Position numbers and translations under genes: made by a program. A stretch of 64,000 nucleotides of DNA, from positions 35,053-99,052 of the forward strand of contig NZ_AEDU01000025.1 of assembly GCF_000148525.1 (NCBI RefSeq), in the 5' to 3' direction. The stretch comes from Streptococcus mitis SK564. Its GTDB lineage: Bacteria; Bacillota; Bacilli; Lactobacillales; Streptococcaceae. The notes under the pieces are model-generated. The model did not search any database. It worked only from the letters and a program-made list of their open reading frames with translations, and was not told the origin of the DNA. Shown one piece after another: positions 14,246-24,364 of this stretch (position 1 is its first letter; each line of letters starts with the position of its first letter).

Positions 14246-16236
14246 TATTCTTTCTCCTTTTCCTTTATTTCATTTAATACAATTTCTGTCAGTTTTTCAC
14301 CTGCTTCTGACAAGGTTGAATCCTTAATTTGAGCTGCTACCAAATTAAAGTGGCCTCCACCTCCCAGCTCTTCCATAATCCGTTGTACATTCAGCTTACT
14401 ACGACTGCGAGCTGAGATGGATATAAAGCCTTGTGTATTTTTCGCAAGAACAAAACTCGCCTCAATGCCTGACATAGCTAACATGGCATCTGCTGCCTTA
14501 CTAATAACAACTGTGTCATAGCATTTCGATTCCTTAGCCTCTGCTATCAATACATCGGAACCTAATTTACGCCCCTGTAAAATCAGTTCATTGACCTCAC
14601 GATATTCTTCAAAATCTGTCGCAGCGATTTCTTGGATAGCAATACTATCACTTCCTCTCGTTCTGAGATAGCTAGCAACATCAAATGTCCGACTAGTCAC
14701 TCGTGAGGTAAAATTTTTAGTATCCAGCATCATACCAGCCATTAAAACACTTGCTTGCATACGACTCAAACGATTTTTCTTAGAATTCTGGAACTGAATC
14801 AATTCTGTTACCAACTCACTGGCACTGCTTGCACCACTTTCGATATAAGTAATAACTGCATTATCTGGGAAATCCTGATCCCTTCGATGGTGGTCAATGA
14901 CGATGGTTTGGGTAAATAAATCATAAAATTCTTTCGATAAAGTTAAAGCTGTCTTTGAATGGTCTACAAGAATCAACAAAGAACGATTGGTCACCATCCC
15001 CATTGCCTCCTTGACAGACAACAACTTCGTAACTCCTTCTTGTTCTAAGAATGAAATAGCACGTTCAATATCCGGAGACATTTGATTTTCATCATAAAGA
15101 GCATAACTATTTTCTGTTACATTACTAGCAAATAACTGCATACCTACAGCAGAACCCAAAGCATCCATATCAAGGTTTTTGTGACCAACTACAAAAACCT
15201 GATCTACACTTCTAATTTTATCTGAAATAGCTGTCATCATAGCGCGCGTACGTGTCCTTGTACGCTTGATTGACGCCGCAGATCCACCACCAAAATAAAC
15301 GGGATTTTTCGTTTCGTCATTCTCCTTGACAACCACCTGGTCGCCACCACGCACTTCAGCCAAGTTCAAGTTGAGCAATGCAACTTTCCCTATCTCATCA
15401 TGATTTCCATCACCATAAGAAAATCCCATACTTAAGGTCAAGGGCAACTGTCTCTGTTTAGACTCTTCTCTGAAAGAATCAATAACAGAAAATTTATCGT
15501 TCATCAATCCCTCAAGCACCGTGTAGTCCGTAAATAGATAAAAGCGGTCCATACTCACTCGACGGGAGAACATGGCATGTTTACCAGCAAATTCTGAAAC
15601 AAAATTGGCTACAAAACTGTTAATATGACTGATATCAGACTCTGATGTTTCATCTTCTAAGTCATCGTAGTTGTCAACAGAAACAACCCCAATCACGGGT
15701 CGACTTGTCACTAACTCAACAGTCGCTTCGTATTCTCCAGACACATCAAAGAAATAAAGAACTCCAGACATCTTGTCCATATGAACCGAATAGCGGGTCT
15801 CACCCAAGGTAGCATAAGAACCTGGATTTCCTACCGATGCCTTGATAATTGTTTGAATTAATGCCACATCAATCTCGCCCACTTCATTAGTCAAAATCAA
15901 TTCAGCGTAAGGATTGAACCATTCAACTTCACCTGACGATAAGTCTAGTTTAATAACTCCGACAGGCATCTGTTCTAACAAGGTTGTCAAACTTTCTTCA
16001 GCTTGGTGGTTTACATACTGGATTTGTTCTACTTCACTCCTTGAGTAGTAGTCTCTCTGATGGATGAATAGTAAAATATATGAACCCAAAATAAGTAGCA
16101 AAAGAAATAACGTTACCAGTGTATTCGTTACAAAAACAAGTTGCACAGATAGCACTCCGAACGCCACTATTCCTAATATTAAGGGGGAAATAGGACTTAC
16201 ATAAAATTTTTTCATTCCAAACCTCTTGGCACCCAT
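14245..16236 (-). CDS. gdpP: Cyclic di-AMP phosphodiesterase GdpP
   Basis: GdpP (Pde1) hydrolyses the second messenger c-di-AMP to pApA at the membrane. Two membrane helices (about residues 12-55) are followed by a degenerate PAS domain, a degenerate GGDEF domain (about 175-300), a DHH domain with Asp448-His-His, and a DHHA1 domain ending with [13 protein letters not shown]. The whole 663 residues match the usual length. The gene lies head-to-tail with rplI, a conserved order. Confidence 0.95.
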   Translation of the reverse strand: MGAKRFGMKKFYVSPISPLILGIVAFGVLSVQLVFVTNTLVTLFLLLLILGSYILLFIHQRDYYSRSEVEQIQYVNHQAEESLTTLLEQMPVGVIKLDLSSGEVEWFNPYAELILTNEVGEIDVALIQTIIKASVGNPGSYATLGETRYSVHMDKMSGVLYFFDVSGEYEATVELVTSRPVIGVVSVDNYDDLEDETSESDISHINSFVANFVSEFAGKHAMFSRRVSMDRFYLFTDYTVLEGLMNDKFSVIDSFREESKQRQLPLTLSMGFSYGDGNHDEIGKVALLNLNLAEVRGGDQVVVKENDETKNPVYFGGGSAASIKRTRTRTRAMMTAISDKIRSVDQVFVVGHKNLDMDALGSAVGMQLFASNVTENSYALYDENQMSPDIERAISFLEQEGVTKLLSVKEAMGMVTNRSLLILVDHSKTALTLSKEFYDLFTQTIVIDHHRRDQDFPDNAVITYIESGASSASELVTELIQFQNSKKNRLSRMQASVLMAGMMLDTKNFTSRVTSRTFDVASYLRTRGSDSIAIQEIAATDFEEYREVNELILQGRKLGSDVLIAEAKESKCYDTVVISKAADAMLAMSGIEASFVLAKNTQGFISISARSRSKLNVQRIMEELGGGGHFNLVAAQIKDSTLSEAGEKLTEIVLNEIKEKEKE

Positions 16237-16303
16237 TATACCATAATAACCACCAAAAAGCGACTTTTTAAAAGTGTAATCAGTAATTCTATCAATTATA
16301 AGA

Positions 16304-16335
16304 AAAAGGAGGTTTACAATTCAGTAAACCTTCCT
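16304..16335 (-). terminator. hpf terminator
   Basis: GGTTTAC and GTAAACC form a stem with flanking GGA/TCC pairs, followed on the minus strand by TTTTTC, directly after hpf. Confidence 0.75.
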
Positions 16336-16350
16336 TTACACATATTGAAA

Positions 16351-16899
16351 TTAAGATTCTTTAACTTCTAACAGTCCAATCTCGCCATCTTCACGACGAT
16401 AAATCACATTAGTTGTTTGATCTTCAACATCCACATAGATAAAGAAATCATGTCCCAACAAATCCATCTGTAGAATAGCTTCTTCCAAATCCATTGGTTT
16501 TAAATCAATTTGTTTTGAACGAACAACTCTAGACTGGACAACATTTGGATCTTCCACCAAAGCATCTGTAAATAATTGACTAGTTGCTACCTTATTTTTA
16601 TTTTTACGCTCGATTTTTGTTTTATTTTTACGAATCTGACGTTCAATTTTATCGGTTACAAGGTCAATTGAACCATACATATCTTGAGACACATCTTCTG
16701 CACGAAGAGTAATTGATCCAAGTGGAATCGTTACCTCCACTTTAGCAGTTTTTTCACGATACACCTTCAAGTTAACTCGAGCATCCAACTCTTGTTCAGC
16801 TTGAAAATACTTTTCGATCTTTTCGAGTTTAGAAACTACATAATCACGAATTGCTTCTGTTACTTCTAGGTTTTCACCACGGATACTATATTTAATCAT
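16351..16899 (-). CDS. hpf: Long-form ribosome hibernation factor HPF
   Basis: The 182-residue protein has the N-terminal YfiA/RaiA fold (MIKYSIRGENLEVTEAIRDYVVSKLEKIEKYF, residues 1-100) that enters the 30S subunit. Its C-terminal dimerisation domain (about 125-180; VVRSKQIDLKPMDLEEAILQMDLLGHDFFIYVDVED) joins two 70S particles into a 100S dimer. It is expected to protect ribosomes in stationary phase. It lies downstream of comFC, as in other streptococci. Confidence 0.95.
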   Translation of the reverse strand: MIKYSIRGENLEVTEAIRDYVVSKLEKIEKYFQAEQELDARVNLKVYREKTAKVEVTIPLGSITLRAEDVSQDMYGSIDLVTDKIERQIRKNKTKIERKNKNKVATSQLFTDALVEDPNVVQSRVVRSKQIDLKPMDLEEAILQMDLLGHDFFIYVDVEDQTTNVIYRREDGEIGLLEVKES

Positions 16900-16978
16900 A
16901 TGAGTACCTTCTTTCTAAACATTTTTGTTTTTCTGATTTCATTATAACGCTTTCATTTTATTTTTGCAAATTTTTTCC

Positions 16979-17641
16979 TCATCTTACAAGGGAAAATGTT
17001 TTCACATCCTCAGCACCCGCTTCTTCCAGCAGTCTCTTCACACGATTTATAGTTGTTCCAGTAGTATAAATATCATCTATAAGTAGGATTTTTTTAGGAA
17101 TAGTGACTCCACTTTTAATAAAGAAAGGAAATTCTGTCTCCAAACGCTCTGAACGACTTTTAGAAGAACTAGCTCGCTCTTCTATCTTTTCTAATAAATC
17201 CAGATACGCAAAGCCTGCTGCATCAACTAAACCTTCAACCTGATTAAATCCTCTATCAGCATATCTATCAGGACTTAGGGGAATTACAACAAATTGGTAC
17301 TCTTTGTATTCTTTCAACTCCTCACTTAAAAATGAAGCGAACACTTTTCTTAAAAGGAAGTCTCCATCAAACTTATACCGACTGAAAAAATCCTTCATAG
17401 CTTGATTGTAAGTAAAAATCGCTCTATGACTGACCTCAACTCCTTCTTTACACCAAAATTGACAATCTTGACACTTTGTTGACAAACCTGTTTTCATACA
17501 GTTGGGACAGTACTCTTCTCCAATCCTCTCAAAAGTAGAGTCACAGTCTGAACAAAGACAAGAGTCATCATTTTTCAGAAGTAAGAGACTACTAAAAGTT
17601 AAAACGGCCTTCATAGTCTGCCCACACAATAAGCACTTCAT
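16979..17641 (-). CDS. comFC: Competence protein ComFC, phosphoribosyltransferase-like
   Basis: ComFC is needed for efficient uptake of transforming DNA. The N-terminus has zinc-binding cysteines in CxxC pairs (CLLCG, CLCSDCD, CPNC, CQDC; residues 3-60). The C-terminal phosphoribosyltransferase-type fold has the PRPP loop ILLIDDIYTTGTTINR (about 183-198). It overlaps comFA by four bases, so the two are co-transcribed from the ComX promoter. Confidence 0.93.
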   Translation of the reverse strand: MKCLLCGQTMKAVLTFSSLLLLKNDDSCLCSDCDSTFERIGEEYCPNCMKTGLSTKCQDCQFWCKEGVEVSHRAIFTYNQAMKDFFSRYKFDGDFLLRKVFASFLSEELKEYKEYQFVVIPLSPDRYADRGFNQVEGLVDAAGFAYLDLLEKIEERASSSKSRSERLETEFPFFIKSGVTIPKKILLIDDIYTTGTTINRVKRLLEEAGAEDVKTFSLVR

Positions 17642-18936
17642 AGCCCCGCCTCCTTATTCATCTGCTGAATTTCCTTAATTGCCTTCTTGATTGAAGTATT
17701 TAACCCATCATGGAAAAAAAGCAAATCTCCTGTCGGTCTGTCCATACTCCGACCGACACGGCCTCCAATCTGTATTAAACTAGACTTGGTAAACAGACGA
17801 TGATTGGCCTCTACTACGAAAACATCCACACAAGGAAAGGTAACTCCACGCTCCAATATTGTCGTACTGATAAGTATTGTCAGTTCTCCATCTCGAAAAG
17901 CTTGCACCTGCTCTAATCGATCTTCCGTAACTGAAGACACAAAACCAATTTTCTCATGCGGAAATTCCTTCTGTAAGACTTCTTTTAATTGCTCCCCTTT
18001 CTTAATTTCTGAAGCAAAAATGAGTAACGGATAAGCTGTCTTTCTCTGATTCTTAATATAAGTCTTTAACTTTGGTGATAACCGACTTTTCTCTAAACAG
18101 TGATTAAAATCTGATAACCAGACAGGTTTAGGAATAATCAAAGGATTCCCATGGAATCGTCTAGGTAAGCTCAGTCTTTTTAATTCTCCTAAACGAACCT
18201 TCCTATCTAACTCATCTGTCGAAGTCGCTGTTAAAAAGATTCTCAGCCCATTCTCCTTTACACTATTCTTGACAGCATGGTAAAGCGTGGGATTGTCAAC
18301 ATAAGGAAAGGCATCTACTTCATCCACTATCAGCAAATCAAAAGCTTGATAAAACTTCAATAACTGATGGGTCGTCGCAACAACTAGTGGTGTTCGAAAA
18401 TACGGCTCTGATTCTCCGTGTAGTAAAGATATCTCGCAAGCAAAATCATCTTGCAGGCGCTTGTACAGCTCCAAACAAACATCTATGCGAGGACTGGCCA
18501 AACACACTGCACCACCCCTATTAATCACCTTAGCCACAACTTGATAAATCATTTCTGTCTTTCCAGCCCCTGTCACCGCATGAACTAAAGTTGGCTCCTG
18601 CTTGTCTACTGCTTGAATCAGTCCCTCTGACACCTTCTCTTGAAAAGGAGTTAATTGACCACGCCATTTAAGAATATCTTGCTTCGGAAAATCCTCCTGC
18701 GGAAAATAGTATAAAGCTTGATCACTCCTGACTCGCTTCATCAGCAAGCACTCTCGACAATAGTAAGCACCGATGGGCAAATACCATTCCTCTGGAATAA
18801 TACTATTACAACGTTGACAGAAAAGTTTCCCCTTCTCCTTTCTCATTGCTGGAAATTTCTCCGCCAACTGACGTTCCTCTTCTGTTAATTCATTCTCAGT
18901 AAACAAACGACCGAGATAATTTGGATTTACTTTCAT
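17638..18936 (-). CDS. comFA: Competence ATPase/helicase ComFA
   Basis: ComFA is the cytoplasmic, helicase-like ATPase that helps to pull single-stranded DNA through the uptake channel. A four-cysteine zinc site occurs at about residues 39-63 (CQRCN, CREC). Walker A is VTGAGKTEM (about 120-128), the DEAD-type Walker B is VDEVD, and the helicase C-terminal part has GGRVGRSMDRP. At 432 residues it is of normal length. Its ATG starts only eight bases after the cin-box, which would give a leaderless or nearly leaderless mRNA unless a later start such as Met30 is used. Confidence 0.95.
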   Translation of the reverse strand: MKVNPNYLGRLFTENELTEEERQLAEKFPAMRKEKGKLFCQRCNSIIPEEWYLPIGAYYCRECLLMKRVRSDQALYYFPQEDFPKQDILKWRGQLTPFQEKVSEGLIQAVDKQEPTLVHAVTGAGKTEMIYQVVAKVINRGGAVCLASPRIDVCLELYKRLQDDFACEISLLHGESEPYFRTPLVVATTHQLLKFYQAFDLLIVDEVDAFPYVDNPTLYHAVKNSVKENGLRIFLTATSTDELDRKVRLGELKRLSLPRRFHGNPLIIPKPVWLSDFNHCLEKSRLSPKLKTYIKNQRKTAYPLLIFASEIKKGEQLKEVLQKEFPHEKIGFVSSVTEDRLEQVQAFRDGELTILISTTILERGVTFPCVDVFVVEANHRLFTKSSLIQIGGRVGRSMDRPTGDLLFFHDGLNTSIKKAIKEIQQMNKEAGL

Positions 18937-18943
18937 ACTTCTT

Positions 18944-18951
18944 TATTCGTA
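18944..18951 (-). promoter_or_regulatory. ComX cin-box of comFA-comFC
   Basis: TACGAATA on the minus strand is a perfect cin-box, preceded by GTTTT. It is the -10-like element recognised by the competence sigma factor and lies seven bases before the comFA ATG. Confidence 0.9.
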
Positions 18952-18980
18952 AAAACCTAGCGCTTTAGATGATTTTTTAG

Positions 18981-18986
18981 TACAAT
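18981..18986 (+). promoter_or_regulatory. Putative -10 box of yigZ
   Basis: TACAAT ends six bases before the yigZ ATG, so a start site at the usual distance would fall on the A of the ATG. No Shine-Dalgarno sequence precedes this ATG. I see no good -35 box. Confidence 0.45.
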
Positions 18987-18992
18987 TAAATC

Positions 18993-19628
18993 ATGGAATT
19001 TAGAACAATTAAAGAGGACGGACAAGTCCAAGAAGAAATCAAAAAATCCCGCTTTATCTGTCATGCCAAGCGTGTTTATAGCGAAGAAGAGGCTCGTGAC
19101 TTCATTACCACCATCAAAAAAGAACACTACAAAGCGACGCATAACTGCTCTGCCTTCATTATTGGGGAACGTAGTGAAATCAAACGTACAAGTGATGATG
19201 GTGAGCCCAGTGGTACTGCTGGCGTTCCCATGCTAGGGGTACTAGAAAATCACAATCTTACTAATGTCTGTGTGGTAGTGACACGCTACTTTGGTGGCAT
19301 TAAACTAGGTGCTGGAGGACTGATTCGTGCTTACGCCGGCAGTGTCGCCTTAGCTGTCAAAGAAATTGGCATCATTGAAATAAAGGAACAAGCTGGCATT
19401 ACTATTCAAATGTCTTACGCTCAGTATCAAGAGTACAGTAACTTCCTTAAAGAACATAATCTCATGGAACTGGATACAAACTTTACAGATCAAGTCGATA
19501 CGATGATTTATGTTGATAAAGAAGAAAAAGAAACTATTAAAGCTTCACTTGTGGAATTTTTTAATGGAAAAGTCACTTTAACTGATCAAGGTTTACGCGA
19601 AGTTGAGGTTTCTGTAAACCTAGTGTAA
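18993..19628 (+). CDS. yigZ: YigZ/IMPACT-family protein
   Basis: The 211-residue protein belongs to the UPF0029/IMPACT family: FRTIKEDGQVQEEIKKSRFICHAKRVYSEEEA and KRTSDDGEPSGTAGVPML with VVTRYFGGIKLGAGGLIRAY are its signatures, followed by a DUF1949 C-terminal domain (about 140-205). Bacterial members have a proposed but unproven role linked to translation or proteolysis. It is divergent from comFA across only 56 bases. Confidence 0.9.
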   Translation: MEFRTIKEDGQVQEEIKKSRFICHAKRVYSEEEARDFITTIKKEHYKATHNCSAFIIGERSEIKRTSDDGEPSGTAGVPMLGVLENHNLTNVCVVVTRYFGGIKLGAGGLIRAYAGSVALAVKEIGIIEIKEQAGITIQMSYAQYQEYSNFLKEHNLMELDTNFTDQVDTMIYVDKEEKETIKASLVEFFNGKVTLTDQGLREVEVSVNLV

Positions 19629-19715
19629 ATAATAGATAATACAGTGTTTCACTGATATTTTCACTGCTACTTTAATTAGCAACATAAAAAGATGCTTGCC
19701 AAGACCTACTAGAAA

Positions 19716-19817
19716 ATGATTCAATTAAAAAAGAAAACAGATATCGTTCCACTTTATACATATTTACTAGAATTAGCCTATCACAATCGCTTAAAAATTA
19801 ATGGCTTAGACCTGTGA
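19716..19817 (+). CDS. Possible 33-residue protein or gene remnant
   Basis: An open frame encodes MIQLKKKTDIVPLYTYLLEL and continues to NGLDL before a stop. No convincing ribosome site precedes it, and it lies between the yigZ stop and a terminator at 19825. The base composition and amino acids look protein-like, so it may be the tail of a decayed gene. I do not recognise it. Confidence 0.25.
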   Translation: MIQLKKKTDIVPLYTYLLELAYHNRLKINGLDL

Positions 19818-19824
19818 TATAAAA

Positions 19825-19849
19825 AAATCCTATCACTTCGATAGGATTT
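19825..19849 (+). terminator. Terminator between yigZ and cysK
   Basis: AAATCCTATC and GATAGGATTT form a perfect 10-bp stem around ACTTC, followed by TCTATATTTT. Confidence 0.8.
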
Positions 19850-19913
19850 CTATATTTTACAAATGGTATAGATAGCGTTATACTAGAGATATCTTATACA
19901 AAGAGGTATTCAT

Positions 19914-20840
19914 ATGTCTATTTATAACAACATTACTGAACTAATCGGTCAAACTCCGATTGTTAAACTCAACAACATTGTGCCAGAAGGTGCTGCAGAT
20001 GTCTATGTAAAACTTGAAGCATTTAACCCTGGTTCTTCTGTAAAAGACCGTATTGCTCTTAGCATGATTGAAAAAGCTGAACAAGACGGTATTCTGAAAC
20101 CTGGTTCTACTATTGTTGAAGCAACAAGTGGAAACACTGGTATTGGACTTTCATGGGTAGGGGCTGCTAAAGGGTATAAAGTTGTTATCGTTATGCCTGA
20201 AACTATGAGTGTGGAACGACGTAAGATTATCCAAGCCTATGGTGCTGAACTCGTCCTCACTCCTGGTAGCGAAGGAATGAAAGGTGCTATTGCTAAGGCT
20301 CAAGAAATCGCTGCTGAACGTGATGGTTTCCTTCCTCTTCAATTTGACAACCCAGCTAATCCAGAAGTACACGAAAGAACAACAGGAGCTGAGATACTAG
20401 CTGCTTTCGGTAAAGATGGATTAGATGCCTTTGTTGCTGGAGTTGGTACCGGTGGAACGATTTCTGGTGTTTCTCATGCACTCAAATCAGCAAATTCAAA
20501 CATTCAAGTTTATGCAGTGGAAGCTGATGAATCTGCTATTCTATCTGGTGAAAAACCTGGTCCTCACAAAATTCAAGGTATATCAGCTGGATTTATTCCT
20601 GATACACTTGATACAAAGGCTTATGATGGTATCGTTCGTGTAACGTCAGACGATGCTCTAGCACTAGGCCGTGAAATTGGTGGAAAAGAAGGTTTCCTTG
20701 TAGGGATTTCTTCAGCTGCAGCTATCTACGGAGCCATCGAGATTGCCAAAAAATTAGGTACAGGTAAAAAAGTCCTTGCTCTAGCACCAGATAACGGTGA
20801 ACGTTATCTCTCTACAGCACTCTATGAATTTGAAGTTTAG
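19914..20840 (+). CDS. cysK: Cysteine synthase A
   Basis: O-acetylserine sulfhydrylase makes cysteine from O-acetylserine and sulfide with pyridoxal phosphate. The PLP lysine is Lys44 in PGSSVKDR, the substrate loop is [14 protein letters not shown], and the phosphate-binding loop is [10 protein letters not shown]. At 308 residues it has the normal length. AGAGG precedes the ATG, with TATACT as a possible -10 box at 19879-19884. It is monocistronic, flanked by terminators. Confidence 0.95.
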   Translation: MSIYNNITELIGQTPIVKLNNIVPEGAADVYVKLEAFNPGSSVKDRIALSMIEKAEQDGILKPGSTIVEATSGNTGIGLSWVGAAKGYKVVIVMPETMSVERRKIIQAYGAELVLTPGSEGMKGAIAKAQEIAAERDGFLPLQFDNPANPEVHERTTGAEILAAFGKDGLDAFVAGVGTGGTISGVSHALKSANSNIQVYAVEADESAILSGEKPGPHKIQGISAGFIPDTLDTKAYDGIVRVTSDDALALGREIGGKEGFLVGISSAAAIYGAIEIAKKLGTGKKVLALAPDNGERYLSTALYEFEV

Positions 20841-20857
20841 TCTCCTAAATACAATTG

Positions 20858-20880
20858 GCCCTTATTATAGGGCTTTTTAT
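20858..20880 (+). terminator. cysK terminator
   Basis: GCCCT and AGGGC form a short stem followed by TTTTTATTTTT. Confidence 0.7.
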
Positions 20881-20928
20881 TTTTACCTTGAAAATAGGAA
20901 GCTCTCCCTATAGGGATCGACTGCATAG

Positions 20929-20955
20929 AAAAAAGGAAGCAAATTTACTTCCTTT
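20929..20955 (-). terminator. tsf terminator
   Basis: On the minus strand GGAAG and CTTCC form the core of the stem, followed by TTTTTTC, a few bases after the tsf stop. Confidence 0.8.
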
Positions 20956-20961
20956 CTATAA

Positions 20962-22002
20962 TTAGTTATTCAAGGCTGCTGCCATTGTAGCTGCAACTTC
21001 AGCTTCAAAGTCGTTTGCAGCTTTTTCGATTCCTTCACCAACTTCAAAGCGAGCGAACTCAACTACTGAAGCGTTAACTGATTCAAGGTAGGCTTCAACT
21101 GTCTTGCTATCATCCATGATGTAAACTTGTGCAAGAAGTGTGTAAGCTTGGTCAACTTTAGTGTTGTCAAGCATGAAGCGATCCATTTTACCTGGGATAA
21201 TTTTGTCCCAGATTTTTTCTGGTTTGCCTTCTGCAACCAACTCAGCTTTGATATCAGCTTCAGCTTGAGCAATCACTTCATCAGTCAATTGAGATTTTGA
21301 TCCATACTTCAAGTGTGGTAGAGCTGGTTTGTTAACCATTGCACGGCTTTCGTTATCTTGGTCGATAACGTGGTTCAATTGTGCCAACTCATCTTTAACG
21401 AATTGTTCATCCAATTCTTTGTAAGAAAGAACTGTTGGTTTCATCGCTGCGATGTGCATTGACAATTGTTTAGCAAGTGCTTCGTCTCCACCTTCAACAA
21501 CTGAAATAACACCGATACGTCCACCGTTATGTTGGTAAGCACCAAAGTGTTGTGCGTCTGTTTTTTCAATCAATGCAAAGCGACGGAATGAGATTTTTTC
21601 TCCGATAGTTGCTGTTGCAGATACGTATGCAGCTTCAAGGGTTTCACCTGAAGGCATTGTCAAAGCAAGAGCTTCTTCATTGTTAGCAGGTTTTCCTTCA
21701 GCAATAACTTTAGCTGTGGTATTTACCAATTCAACGAATTGAGCGTTTTTCGCAACGAAGTCAGTTTCAGCGTTTACTTCAATAACTGCTGCAACATTAC
21801 CGTTAACGTAAACACCAGTCAAACCTTCTGCAGCAACACGGTCAGCCTTCTTAGCTGCCTTAGCCATACCTTTTTCACGAAGCAATTCAATCGCTTTTTC
21901 GATGTCACCGTCTGTTTCTACAAGCGCTTTTTTAGCGTCCATAACTCCGGCACCAGATTTTTCACGCAACTCTTTTACAAGTTTAGCTGTAATTTCTGCC
22001 AT
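20962..22002 (-). CDS. tsf: Elongation factor Ts
   Basis: EF-Ts exchanges GDP for GTP on EF-Tu. The N-terminal UBA-like domain ([42 protein letters not shown]) and the TDFVAKN core motif are present. The 346 residues match the streptococcal form. It follows rpsB in the same transcript, separated by a strong hairpin at 22029-22059. Confidence 0.97.
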   Translation of the reverse strand: MAEITAKLVKELREKSGAGVMDAKKALVETDGDIEKAIELLREKGMAKAAKKADRVAAEGLTGVYVNGNVAAVIEVNAETDFVAKNAQFVELVNTTAKVIAEGKPANNEEALALTMPSGETLEAAYVSATATIGEKISFRRFALIEKTDAQHFGAYQHNGGRIGVISVVEGGDEALAKQLSMHIAAMKPTVLSYKELDEQFVKDELAQLNHVIDQDNESRAMVNKPALPHLKYGSKSQLTDEVIAQAEADIKAELVAEGKPEKIWDKIIPGKMDRFMLDNTKVDQAYTLLAQVYIMDDSKTVEAYLESVNASVVEFARFEVGEGIEKAANDFEAEVAATMAAALNN

Positions 22003-22028
22003 TTTGATTCTCCTATATTTTTTAAAAA

Positions 22029-22059
22029 TAGGAGAGCCGGGCTAAGCCCCGCCCTCCTA
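22029..22059 (-). terminator. rpsB-tsf intergenic attenuator hairpin
   Basis: TAGGAG, GGC/GC and GGGC...GCCC on the minus strand make a long GC-rich hairpin followed by TTTTTAAAAAA. It lies between rpsB and tsf, which otherwise look like one operon, so it probably lowers tsf expression by partial termination. Confidence 0.7.
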
Positions 22060-22080
22060 GGTAATTACTATTTATATGAA

Positions 22081-22860
22081 TTAAGCGTTGTCGCCTTCTA
22101 CAACTTCAACGATTTCTTCGATTGAATCTGCTTGAGCTTCTGAAGCTGCAAATTCTGCTTCAACTGCTGCTGCATCTTCACCTTGACGTCCTTCGATGAT
22201 AGCGTCAGCCAATTTAGCTGTGATCAATTTAACAGCGCGGATAGCATCATCGTTAGCTGGGATGATTACATCGATATCATCTGGATCAGTGTTTGTGTCA
22301 ACCATCGCTACAACTGGGATTCCCAATTTCTTAGCTTCTTTAACAGCGATTTGCTCTTTATGTGGATCAACTACGTACATAACATCTGGGATACGAGGCA
22401 TATCTTCGATACCACCCAAGAATTTTTCAAGACGTGCACGTTGTTTGTTAAGAAGTGCAACTTCTTTCTTAGGAAGAACTTCGAAAGTTCCATCTTCTTC
22501 CATACGTTTGATTTCTTTCAAACGAGCGATACGTTTTTGGATTGTTCCCCAGTTTGTAAGAGTTCCACCCAACCAACGGTGGTTGATGAAGTATTGACCT
22601 GAACGTACTGCTTCTTCAGCAACTGCATCAGCCGCTTGCTTCTTAGTACCAACAAACAATACAACTGCATCGTTAGCTGCTGCATCACGCATGAAATCGT
22701 AAGCTTGGTCAGCGTATTTTACAGTTTGTTGCAAGTCGATAACGTGAATTCCGTTACGCTCAGTAAAGATGTACTTAGCCATCTTAGGGTTCCAGCGACG
22801 AGTTTGGTGACCAAAGTGTACACCTGCCTCAAGAAGTTGTTTCATTGAAATTACTGCCAT
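22081..22860 (-). CDS. rpsB: Ribosomal protein S2
   Basis: S2 is a late-assembling protein of the 30S subunit. [27 protein letters not shown] and HVIDLQQTV are diagnostic, and the 259 residues end in an acidic tail. The frame extends 16 codons upstream, but AAAAAGGAG and family alignment place the start at the ATG at 22858-22860. Confidence 0.97.
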   Translation of the reverse strand: MAVISMKQLLEAGVHFGHQTRRWNPKMAKYIFTERNGIHVIDLQQTVKYADQAYDFMRDAAANDAVVLFVGTKKQAADAVAEEAVRSGQYFINHRWLGGTLTNWGTIQKRIARLKEIKRMEEDGTFEVLPKKEVALLNKQRARLEKFLGGIEDMPRIPDVMYVVDPHKEQIAVKEAKKLGIPVVAMVDTNTDPDDIDVIIPANDDAIRAVKLITAKLADAIIEGRQGEDAAAVEAEFAASEAQADSIEEIVEVVEGDNA

Positions 22861-22975
22861 GAGTATTTCTCCTTTTTGTTTTTTCCTCTTCTTGACTTCA
22901 ACTCGCAAAACGACCCAAGGGCAACTGCTTCACAATTCATCAAGAATGAGTATTATCGTTCACACGACAATTTTC

Positions 22976-23004
22976 ATTTTACCATACTTTTTCAATATTT
23001 TCAA
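22976..23004 (-). promoter_or_regulatory. rpsB-tsf promoter
   Basis: TTGAAA and TAAAAT lie 17 bases apart on the minus strand. The leader of about 110 bases before rpsB could carry an S2-binding control element, which I did not try to fold. Confidence 0.7.
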
Positions 23005-23082
23005 GCTATTTTGATATAATTTTTAATAGAGATTATCACAGTAAAACCTGAAAAGAGGGCTCTATTCGAGTCCCTCTGTAAA

Positions 23083-24270
23083 TTAATCTGCATAAATATA
23101 TGTTACAAAACCTGACGATGTAGTTGTCGGATTGAACCACCCACGATGATTTCCAAGCGTGCGATTACCAGCATAATTTGATTCTGACACTTGGATACGT
23201 GTTGTTGATTCTACAGCAGTGACTACCGCTACGTGTCCATAGCCACCATCATTCCAACATGCAATCGCACCAACTTGAGGTGTTGAACCTGTACGGAATC
23301 CTGCAGCAGCTGCACTTGTAGCCCACTGCGCTCCATTACCCCAATAGTCTCCAGCCCAAGGTGCTAATGTTTTAACTCCCCATGTACATTCTCCAATTGG
23401 ATAGCTTGAAGCATTTGTACTGTATGTTGGGCGTTGTTTGACTGCCACAGGAGTATATGTTGCTGATTCCGAAGAAGCTACAGCTTGAACCTGTGCTGCA
23501 AAAGTCGTATTTCCAGAAGCAACAACTGTTTGTTGTTGACTTACTTGTTTTGCCTTGTAAGCTGCTTCTGCCTCTGCTGCTGCTTTTGCTGCTACTTCTG
23601 CTTCTGCTTTTTTCTCTAGCAAACTTGCTTTTTCATCTTCTGCTGTCGCTTTTTCAGCAGCAAGATTTAATTCTGCAGCCTTCAACTCAGCTTGTTTTGT
23701 TGTTAGAGCTTGCGCATCATCAGACAATTTCTGTTGATTTGCAATTACTGTATTAATTGCATCATTGTTTGCTACTTGTTTTTCAGAAATTGCTTTTTTA
23801 TCTGCTTTTTGTTGTTCCAACATTTTGTTGTTAGCAGACACGATTTCATTCATTGCTGCTACACGTGAAATAGCTTCTGTAATTGATTTTGAGTTTACAA
23901 TCGTATTGATGTAGCTAGTTGCAGCTCCATTTGTTTGAGCACTACGAGCTTGCTTTTCCAAAGAATCATTACGAGACACAATATTTTTAGAAAGTTCTGT
24001 AATCTCATTCTCAAGTTTTTTAGATTCTGCTTGTAATCTATCATTTTCAGCTTGCAAGTTAGATTGCTCAGCTTGAATAGCTGATACTTGCTCCTGAATT
24101 TGGTCAACTTGTTTTTGGGCTTCTTGTTGTTGTGCTGTTAAGTTACTAATTTTATTATCTTGAGCAGCAATTTTGTCATCAGTCGTTTCTGCATGCGCAG
24201 TTGTTAAAATAGCTACTTGAGAAACCATTACTGTACTTAATAAAAGTGACGCTAAGATTTTTTTCTTCAT
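23083..24270 (-). CDS. pcsB: Peptidoglycan hydrolase PcsB
   Basis: PcsB splits septal peptidoglycan at cell division and is activated by FtsEX. A signal peptide (cleaved after about residue 27, TAHAE) precedes a long coiled-coil region (about 30-240), an Ala-rich linker, and a C-terminal CHAP domain with Cys295 (GECTWGVK) and His346 (GYGHVAVV). At 395 residues it matches pneumococcal PcsB. The WalR box upstream fits its known essential control by WalRK. Confidence 0.96.
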   Translation of the reverse strand: MKKKILASLLLSTVMVSQVAILTTAHAETTDDKIAAQDNKISNLTAQQQEAQKQVDQIQEQVSAIQAEQSNLQAENDRLQAESKKLENEITELSKNIVSRNDSLEKQARSAQTNGAATSYINTIVNSKSITEAISRVAAMNEIVSANNKMLEQQKADKKAISEKQVANNDAINTVIANQQKLSDDAQALTTKQAELKAAELNLAAEKATAEDEKASLLEKKAEAEVAAKAAAEAEAAYKAKQVSQQQTVVASGNTTFAAQVQAVASSESATYTPVAVKQRPTYSTNASSYPIGECTWGVKTLAPWAGDYWGNGAQWATSAAAAGFRTGSTPQVGAIACWNDGGYGHVAVVTAVESTTRIQVSESNYAGNRTLGNHRGWFNPTTTSSGFVTYIYAD

Positions 24271-24305
24271 ATTACGTAGATACTCCTTCTTTTAAAGACA
24301 ATACT

Positions 24306-24350
24306 AGTATACCAAAAAAAAGGCCTAATGAATATTACGCCTTTGTTACA
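24306..24350 (-). promoter_or_regulatory. pcsB promoter with WalR (VicR) box
   Basis: On the minus strand TGTAAC-AAAGG-CGTAAT (24334-24350) fits the WalR direct repeat TGTNAN-N5-TGTNAN with one mismatch. TATACT at 24306-24311 is the -10 box. WalR control of pcsB is established in pneumococcus. Confidence 0.8.
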
Positions 24351-24364
24351 TTTTTGTTTCTTTC

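Noticed and set aside
22183..22602. Two overlapping 130-140 residue open frames opposite rpsB
   Set aside because: They shadow a highly expressed ribosomal protein gene with strong codon bias and have no start signals.
23457..23756. A 99-residue Leu-rich open frame opposite pcsB
   Set aside because: It is the reverse reading of the Ala/Glu/Lys-rich coiled coil of PcsB; its leucine runs are a codon artefact and not a membrane protein.
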